Assembly: GCA_021159475.1 (NCBI GenBank)
Contig: JAGGRS010000234.1
Coordinates: 1 to 11,976, forward strand
Direction: 5' to 3'
Length of the DNA: 11,976 nucleotides
Source of the DNA: Candidatus Methanophagales archaeon
GTDB lineage: Archaea > Halobacteriota > Syntropharchaeia > Alkanophagales > Methanospirareceae
Position 1 is the stretch's first letter. Each line of letters begins with the position of its first letter. The notes beneath the pieces are model-generated. The model searched no databases, was not told where the DNA came from, and saw only the letters and a list, made by a program, of their open reading frames with translations. Below are positions 6,763-11,976 of this stretch, one piece after another. The translations under genes were made by a program, and so were the position numbers.

Positions 6763-9243
6763 ATGAGTGAAGAACAGGGACAGCGTGTAATAGAGGTCAG
6801 TGTAGAGGAGGAGATGAAGAGCTCCTATATAGACTATGCGATGAGTGTAATTGTTGGTAGGGCTCTTCCTGACGCTCGTGACGGCTTGAAACCCGTGCAT
6901 CGGCGTATATTGTTCGGTATGCACGAACTCGGCGTCACACACGATAGACCGCATAAGAAATCCGCGCGGATAGTGGGGGACGTGCTGGGTAAGTATCATC
7001 CACATGGCGATGTCGCCGTTTATGATACACTGGTGAGGATGGCGCAGGATTTCTCTTATCGCTATCCATTGATTGACGGTCAGGGCAATTTCGGCAGTAT
7101 AGATGGTGATGCACCGGCTGCTATGCGATACACCGAAGCGAGATTGTCGAAGATAGCGGAGGAGCTGCTGGTTGACCTTGATAAGGACACCGTTGATTGG
7201 CTCCCTAATTTTGATAACACACTGAAGGAGCCGAAGGTGCTACCTGCGAAACTACCAAATCTCCTGGTCAATGGCTCTTCCGGTATCGCTGTCGGTATGG
7301 CGACGAACATGCCGCCGCATAATCTCAGGGAGGTCGTGGATGGCATAATAAGAGTGATAGACGAGCCAGAAGTGGGTGTAGAGGAGTTGATGGCGATAAT
7401 AAAAGCGCCCGATTTCCCCACTGGCGGTATCATCTCCGGCTATAAGGGTATAAGAGATGCGTATGAGACCGGTAGGGGCAGTATAAAGGTAAGAGCAAAG
7501 GCGGAGATAGAGACAAAGGGTAAAAGGCAGAGTATAGTCATAACAGAGATACCCTACCAGGTGAACAAGAGCAAACTGGTGGAGGAGATAGCGGAATTTG
7601 TGAAGAAGTTCAAGATAGAGAGTGTAAGTGGTCTGAGGGACGAATCAGACCGTAAAGGTCTGCGGATTGTGGTGGAATTGAAGTCCGGTGCTAATGCTTC
7701 TATCATATTGAACAAGCTGTATAAACATACACAGCTGGAGACGACATTCGGTGTGATCAATCTTGCACTGGTGGATGGCGTGCCGAAGGTATTGACACTG
7801 AAGGAGCTGATTGAGTGCTACATAAGTCACAGGCGAGAAGTAACAAAGAGGAGACTCCAATACGAGCTGGAGCGAGCGGAGAAGAGGATGCACATCCTGC
7901 AAGGGCTGATCGTTGCAATCGCGCATATAGAAGAGGTGGTGGAATTAATAAAGGGCTCAAGTGAGCCTAAATCGGCAAAATCGGCATTGATTGCTCGGTT
8001 CGCACTGAGTGAAGAGCAGGCGAAGGAGATACTGGAGATGCGACTATCGAAGCTGAGTGCCTTAGAGCGAGATAAAATAGAGAGCGAGCGAAAGGAGCTG
8101 GAGGCGCGTATAAAATGGCTGAAGGATGTCCTGGCATCGGAATCGCGGATATTGGACGTGATAAAGGCGGAACTGGAGGAGCTGAAGGATAAGTATGGCG
8201 ATGCCCGGAGGACAAAGATAGAGGAGACGAAACGGGTATTGAGTGAGCGTGATTTTGTGGAGGAAGAGAAGGTAATCCTGTTCTTCACCGCACGTAACTA
8301 TGTCAAGCGAATATCAGCCAATATATTTAAACGGCAGGGGCGCGGAGGTAAGGGTATAGCGGTGATAGAGAAGAAGGATAAAGAAGGAGACGGGGATACA
8401 ATCGTCAATTTCATCTGTGCATCCACGAGGGAGCGTATTCTGCTCTTTACTAAGTATGGCAGGGTATATCAGGTGAATACATACGAGATACCGGCGGGTA
8501 GCAGGCATTCAAAGGGTAAAGCGCTGGTAAACATCCCGGGACTGAATATGGCAAGTGCAGATGTTGAGGAGTTCGTAGCTGCATTACCAATACCAGAGAC
8601 CGTTGATACCGCACTGGAGCATGAACACGAATATTATATCATACTCGCTACTTCACGGGGCGTGGTGAAGAGGGTTTCACTTGCCAATCTCAGGTCAATA
8701 CGGACTACCGGTATCGTTGCCGCACGTGTGGACAAGGATAAAGGCGATTCGCTGGTGGATGTGGCATTGATAGGCGGAGAAGCCCGGGTAGGCATATTGT
8801 TGGGTTCACGCGGGGGTAAGGCGATACTGTTTCACGGAGCGGAGCTGAGGGAGATGGGTAGATATGCGTCCGGTGTACGGGGAATGCGACTCGAAGAGGG
8901 TGATGAGATAGCAGATATGGAAGCTGTTGATTTGGGTTCCGGTGCCCCGACTGTTGCTATAATAACAGAGCGGGGCTATGGTAAGAGGACCCGGCTGGAT
9001 GCGTTCAGAGAGACGCACAGAGGTGGTAAGGGTGTTATCAGCATACGTGTGGGTGAGAAGACGGGGGAGGTAGTGTGTATAAAGCAGGTAAGAGACGCGG
9101 ATGAGTTGATGATATCCACCTCTGACGGAATGGTGACGAAGATACTGGCACGAAACATACCGATACAGGGCAGGAACTCTCGCGGTGTGCGATTGATGAG
9201 TGTGAATGAGGGAGCGAGGGTGGTGGCAGTGGATGTCATTTGA
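6763..9243 (+). CDS. gyrA: DNA gyrase subunit A
   Basis: GyrA is the DNA breakage-reunion subunit of type IIA topoisomerase, which with GyrB and ATP introduces negative supercoils. The 826 residues begin with the typical [31 protein letters not shown]. The winged-helix region has [18 protein letters not shown], and catalytic tyrosine Y123 sits in [10 protein letters not shown] after the usual arginine. A tower and long coiled coil follow (roughly 330-500), then the C-terminal beta-pinwheel with the GyrA box QGRGGKG at 525-531, which supports gyrase rather than topoisomerase IV. The residue matching E. coli Ser83 is V84, while the Asp87 equivalent is kept (D88). The tail ends at VDVI without the long acidic extension of E. 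coli. Archaeal gyrase is regarded as acquired from bacteria. gyrB is not in this window. The start follows cfbE by 6 bases. Confidence 0.97.
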   Translation: MSEEQGQRVIEVSVEEEMKSSYIDYAMSVIVGRALPDARDGLKPVHRRILFGMHELGVTHDRPHKKSARIVGDVLGKYHPHGDVAVYDTLVRMAQDFSYRYPLIDGQGNFGSIDGDAPAAMRYTEARLSKIAEELLVDLDKDTVDWLPNFDNTLKEPKVLPAKLPNLLVNGSSGIAVGMATNMPPHNLREVVDGIIRVIDEPEVGVEELMAIIKAPDFPTGGIISGYKGIRDAYETGRGSIKVRAKAEIETKGKRQSIVITEIPYQVNKSKLVEEIAEFVKKFKIESVSGLRDESDRKGLRIVVELKSGANASIILNKLYKHTQLETTFGVINLALVDGVPKVLTLKELIECYISHRREVTKRRLQYELERAEKRMHILQGLIVAIAHIEEVVELIKGSSEPKSAKSALIARFALSEEQAKEILEMRLSKLSALERDKIESERKELEARIKWLKDVLASESRILDVIKAELEELKDKYGDARRTKIEETKRVLSERDFVEEEKVILFFTARNYVKRISANIFKRQGRGGKGIAVIEKKDKEGDGDTIVNFICASTRERILLFTKYGRVYQVNTYEIPAGSRHSKGKALVNIPGLNMASADVEEFVAALPIPETVDTALEHEHEYYIILATSRGVVKRVSLANLRSIRTTGIVAARVDKDKGDSLVDVALIGGEARVGILLGSRGGKAILFHGAELREMGRYASGVRGMRLEEGDEIADMEAVDLGSGAPTVAIITERGYGKRTRLDAFRETHRGGKGVISIRVGEKTGEVVCIKQVRDADELMISTSDGMVTKILARNIPIQGRNSRGVRLMSVNEGARVVAVDVI

Positions 9244-10321
9244 TTTTGAGCAGGATAGACAAGATAAAAGATACAGGCATTATCATTACCTCCAGAGATT
9301 TAGCCACTGGCGGATGATACTGATTTACCTGATTGTTATTCTCTGCGTCACCATCACCCTGACAACGGCGATAGGCAACATTTATATATCGCCGCTGGAA
9401 ATCGTCGCTCTCTTCGGAAGCAAACTCCATCTCTGTGACCTTGATGTTCCATACGGGCATGAAGTGATAATATTCCAAGTGAGACTGCCGCGGATAATTA
9501 TGGGTATACTGGTGGGTTTCGCACTCTCAACTGCGGGCACGGCGATGCAGGGCTTGTTTAAGAACCCCATGGCAGACCCTTATATCATAGGAATAGCATC
9601 GGGAGCGGGGGTTGGGGCTGCTCTTTCAATTATTTTACTGCCTTACTTCTTCGCCGATTACACCACACCGTTCATGGCTTTCCTGGGCGCTATGCTCGCT
9701 ACATTCATGGTTTATAACATAGCGAAGGTGGGTGGGCGAATACCGGTGGACACCTTATTACTCACCGGGATAGCGGTTTCACTATTCTTAAGCGCTGTCT
9801 TATCCTTGATGATGTATCTGGCAGGTCATGACCTGGGCTATATCTACGCGTGGCTGATGGGGCGAATAGACTCGCCAAACTGGCAAAAGGTGGAAATAAC
9901 CGCATTTTCTGTATTCGTCTGTTTCTTCCTGATTTACATCTTTGCAAGAGACCTGAATGCAATGCTGCTCGGTGAGGAGTCTGCACGGACACTGGGCATA
10001 AATGTGGAGACGGTAAAGAAGATTCTGCTGGTTCTTTCGGCGTTCATTACCGCTGCTGCTGTGGCTTTCGCTGGAACTATCGGATTTGTAGGTTTGATCA
10101 TCCCGCACATAACGAGAATCCTCGTGGGTCCTGACCATCGGATTCTCTTCCCCGCTTCCGCACTCTTGGGTGGTATCTTCGTGGCATGGGCGGATGCAGG
10201 CATTCGTTTATTAGATGCATTGCTACCTTTTGGCGAGATACCCATCGGCGTAATCACAGCCTTCTTCGGCGTTCCGTTCTTCATTTATTTATTAAGGAGC
10301 AGGAGGCAAGGGTTATTGTAA
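9233..10321 (+). CDS. BtuC/FecCD-family ABC transporter permease (corrinoid or iron-chelate import)
   Basis: This 362-residue polytopic membrane protein is a permease of the FecCD/BtuC family, which imports cobalamin, heme or iron-siderophore complexes with a lipoprotein binding protein and an ATPase. After a short basic cytoplasmic N-terminus, hydrophobic segments begin near residue 28. Family motifs are [19 protein letters not shown] (85-103), [20 protein letters not shown], the ATPase-coupling stretch [12 protein letters not shown] (246-257), [16 protein letters not shown] (280-295) and [18 protein letters not shown] (334-351). Length is near normal. The ATG at 9233 overlaps gyrA by 11 bases; an in-frame codon at 9206 is possible but adds an unlikely WWQW stretch. 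No binding-protein or ATPase gene follows, so its partners are outside the window. The substrate cannot be decided; corrinoid is plausible in a methanogen-like archaeon. Confidence 0.9.
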   Translation: MSFDFEQDRQDKRYRHYHYLQRFSHWRMILIYLIVILCVTITLTTAIGNIYISPLEIVALFGSKLHLCDLDVPYGHEVIIFQVRLPRIIMGILVGFALSTAGTAMQGLFKNPMADPYIIGIASGAGVGAALSIILLPYFFADYTTPFMAFLGAMLATFMVYNIAKVGGRIPVDTLLLTGIAVSLFLSAVLSLMMYLAGHDLGYIYAWLMGRIDSPNWQKVEITAFSVFVCFFLIYIFARDLNAMLLGEESARTLGINVETVKKILLVLSAFITAAAVAFAGTIGFVGLIIPHITRILVGPDHRILFPASALLGGIFVAWADAGIRLLDALLPFGEIPIGVITAFFGVPFFIYLLRSRRQGLL

Positions 10322-10498
10322 CCGAAAAAGAAGTAGTTAGGTGGCTAACCCTGGAAGAGTTCTGTTCAGAAGTCCTGAGAAAACTTTTCTTCATAATACA
10401 AGGAACAAACTTTCTCGCCTCACACCTCATTGCCCTTCCACCTCCTGCTATAACACTGTATAAATAAATTCCCCTCTTTCATAACCGGGCTTCACATC
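10322..10498. other. Convergent intergenic region with AT-rich tracts
   Basis: This 177-base gap separates two converging genes. It holds T-rich tracts that could end transcription: CTTTTCTTC near 10384-10392 for the plus strand, and AATTTATTTATA (plus positions about 10459-10470) and CTTCTTTTTC (about 10323-10332) read on the minus strand. A short imperfect palindrome, TTCTG-TT-CAGAA, lies near 10359-10370. A TATA-like GTATAAATAA is at about 10458-10467 on the plus strand. The plus frame here is open to 10467 but starts far inside the permease gene in another frame and has no ATG in the gap, so no gene is called. Confidence 0.4.
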
Positions 10499-11974
10499 CT
10501 ATCGCCTGTGCGCTTCCCCTACCAGTTCACCTATGTTTTTATAGCCATTATTGCGAATATAATCCTTCAAATCCTCTTTTATTTTTCTAAAGATGCCATG
10601 ACCCTGAGTTACCAGCGCACTACCTATCTGGAACAGGCTTGCACCATTTCTCGCATAATCTATCACATCCTTCGCGGAGAAGATGCCACCAACCGCAATT
10701 ATGGGTATCTTCAACTCCTCATATAGCGAGAAGACCACCTGCTTCCCTCCCGCTGTGAGTGCCCTGCCCGACTTACCACCATAACCCGTGGGATTGCCAA
10801 GAATGGGTATATCAAGCGTGCGGTCAATAGGTCTGCATATAACCGTATTAATCGCCGTGATAGCATCAGCACCTGCCCGTTCCAGTGTCATCGCCAGTCC
10901 AGCAATGTCTCCTATATTAGGTGATAACTTAACTGCGAGCGGGATATGGTGAGGATGTATAACCTCCCGTATCGCCTTTATTATGCTCCTTAACAGCTTG
11001 GGATTGTTCTCCATGGATACAAAATCGCTATGCGGGCATGAAGCATTGAACTCCAGCATCTCTATTGGATAGTTCAACGCGACCTTCGCCACCTCTCTAC
11101 TCTCCTCTACATCCCTTGCAAATACGCTCAGTATCAATGGCACATTTGCACGCTTCGCATCTTCTATCTCCGGTCCATAATCTCTTATCCCCGGATTCGG
11201 CAGCCCCATTGCATTCACATAGGTCTGGGGAGCGACCTCAAAGAACGTTGGATTTGGATACCCCTCCTGCTCCCTCACTCCTACCGATTTGGTCACGAGC
11301 GCACCGGCACCAGCGATTGCGTATCGGTAAAGCAATTTCCCGGAGACACCGAAACCCGCCGCATTCGCAATTGGATTGGGGAACTCAATCCCGCAGAGAT
11401 GCGTCTCCAACAGAGGCTCATATTCGGGTGTGAACTCAGGTGATGGAACTGATGATAAACCGCAGTTATTGTTATTGATTTTTATCCTCTTCCCACTCTT
11501 CGCTCGCTTCCAGCATCCAAATTCTGTACCCTCCAGCTCTTCCGCATCAAATACTGGTCCTTCGGTACAAACACGGTATCCACCGAGGTCACAGGCGCCA
11601 CAGGCTCCACAACCACATTTCACTATCCGCTCGACCGCAATCTGAGTGGGTATTCCCGCACGCTTCGTGATTCCGCAAACGCGCTTCATCATCAGTTCCG
11701 GACCGCAACAGAGCACCTGGTCAAAATCTTCACCCCATAGCGTTAATGATAGCAATTCTGTCACCACACCCCTGAAACCCTGTGACCCGTCCTCTGTCGC
11801 TACTCGCACATCACACCCTATATCCTGAAATTCCGCTACATACAGTAGTTCCGATTCGCTGCGCGCACCCACAAGAACCGTTATATCTTTACCCAATTCA
11901 CGCGCTCGCTTAGCCGCGAACAGCAATGGCGCTACTCCATATCCGCCACCAACAATGCAAATCCGGCTGCCGTG
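10499..11974 (-). CDS. pyrD: PyrK-PyrD fusion: dihydroorotate dehydrogenase B, electron-transfer and catalytic domains, 5' end cut by window
   Basis: The frame is open to the right edge (491 residues visible), so the N-terminal FAD-binding part is missing. The TTG at 11926 is an internal codon, since GGGYGVAPL, an NAD-binding motif of PyrK, runs across it. The visible PyrK part ends in a [2Fe-2S] motif C-x4-C-x2-C-x7-C (visible residues 120, 125, 128, 136) and the typical CTEGPVF. A polar linker (about 155-190, with four asparagines) leads into a complete PyrD: CGIEFPNPIANAAGFG, ALVTKSVG, NAMGLPNPG, the catalytic cysteine in EFNASCPHSD, KLSPN, and phosphate-binding GGIFSAKD and QIGSAL. The enzyme oxidises dihydroorotate to orotate in pyrimidine synthesis, passing electrons from FMN through the iron-sulfur cluster and FAD to NAD. 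The two parts are normally separate neighbouring genes. Confidence 0.92.
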   Translation of the reverse strand, partial: HGSRICIVGGGYGVAPLLFAAKRARELGKDITVLVGARSESELLYVAEFQDIGCDVRVATEDGSQGFRGVVTELLSLTLWGEDFDQVLCCGPELMMKRVCGITKRAGIPTQIAVERIVKCGCGACGACDLGGYRVCTEGPVFDAEELEGTEFGCWKRAKSGKRIKINNNNCGLSSVPSPEFTPEYEPLLETHLCGIEFPNPIANAAGFGVSGKLLYRYAIAGAGALVTKSVGVREQEGYPNPTFFEVAPQTYVNAMGLPNPGIRDYGPEIEDAKRANVPLILSVFARDVEESREVAKVALNYPIEMLEFNASCPHSDFVSMENNPKLLRSIIKAIREVIHPHHIPLAVKLSPNIGDIAGLAMTLERAGADAITAINTVICRPIDRTLDIPILGNPTGYGGKSGRALTAGGKQVVFSLYEELKIPIIAVGGIFSAKDVIDYARNGASLFQIGSALVTQGHGIFRKIKEDLKDYIRNNGYKNIGELVGEAHRR

Positions 11975-11976
11975 AA

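Noticed and set aside
10186..10467. 93-codon plus-strand frame running from inside the permease into the gap
   Set aside because: Most of it is a shadow of the permease, no ATG falls in the intergenic part, and the tail resembles no family I know. A frameshifted permease extension is unlikely because the permease ends with a normal FecCD C-terminus.
10508..10726. Short plus-strand frame downstream of a TATA-like box
   Set aside because: It lies wholly antisense to conserved PyrD codons, starts with GTG, and has no recognisable motif.
11926..11928. TTG as the start of the PyrK-PyrD gene
   Set aside because: The frame stays open to the window edge, and the NAD-binding GGGYGVAPL motif spans this codon, so it is internal.

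Overview
The window comes from an archaeon of the Mcr-bearing (methane- or alkane-metabolising) Euryarchaeota. Evidence: archaeal/eukaryal ribosomal protein eS19 next to a PDCD5-family protein, an archaeal-type tRNA-Glu, the methyl-coenzyme M reductase activation ATPase AtwA (component A2), a Mur-ligase-like protein best read as coenzyme F430 synthase CfbE, and a DUF39 homocysteine-biosynthesis protein of the methanogen type. Gyrase A and a ProA-type glutamate-semialdehyde dehydrogenase point to the Methanomicrobia side of the tree rather than class I methanogens. An ANME-1/Methanophagales or related lineage is possible, but the sequence alone cannot settle it. No insertion sequence, CRISPR array, rRNA or prophage is visible. 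Coding density is high, and the longest gene-free stretch is about 177 bases (10322-10498).

Layout. Positions 1-2727 are on the minus strand: proA, then an alkaline-phosphatase-superfamily protein overlapping it by 4 bases, then a DUF39 aspartate-semialdehyde sulfurtransferase that runs off the left edge. A 68-base divergent promoter region (2728-2795) carries two TATA-like boxes and an 11-base-period direct repeat. From 2796 to 10321 everything reads on the plus strand with tiny gaps or overlaps: rps19e, pdcd5, atwA, tRNA-Glu(CUC), cfbE, gyrA and a BtuC/FecCD permease. From 10499 to the right edge, on the minus strand and convergent with that run, lies a PyrK-PyrD fusion (dihydroorotate dehydrogenase B) whose N-terminus is cut off by the window.

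The plus-strand run puts growth-linked genes (ribosome, gyrase) together with genes serving MCR. AtwA activates MCR and CfbE completes its nickel cofactor F430. The tRNA-Glu between them, once charged, is the general precursor of tetrapyrroles in organisms using the C5 pathway, and hence of F430. The cfbE ATG is only 3 bases beyond the tRNA, so its only good Shine-Dalgarno sequence lies inside the tRNA acceptor stem. This junction is the most unusual feature seen. The other genes belong to known families. I do not see a convincing wholly new system.
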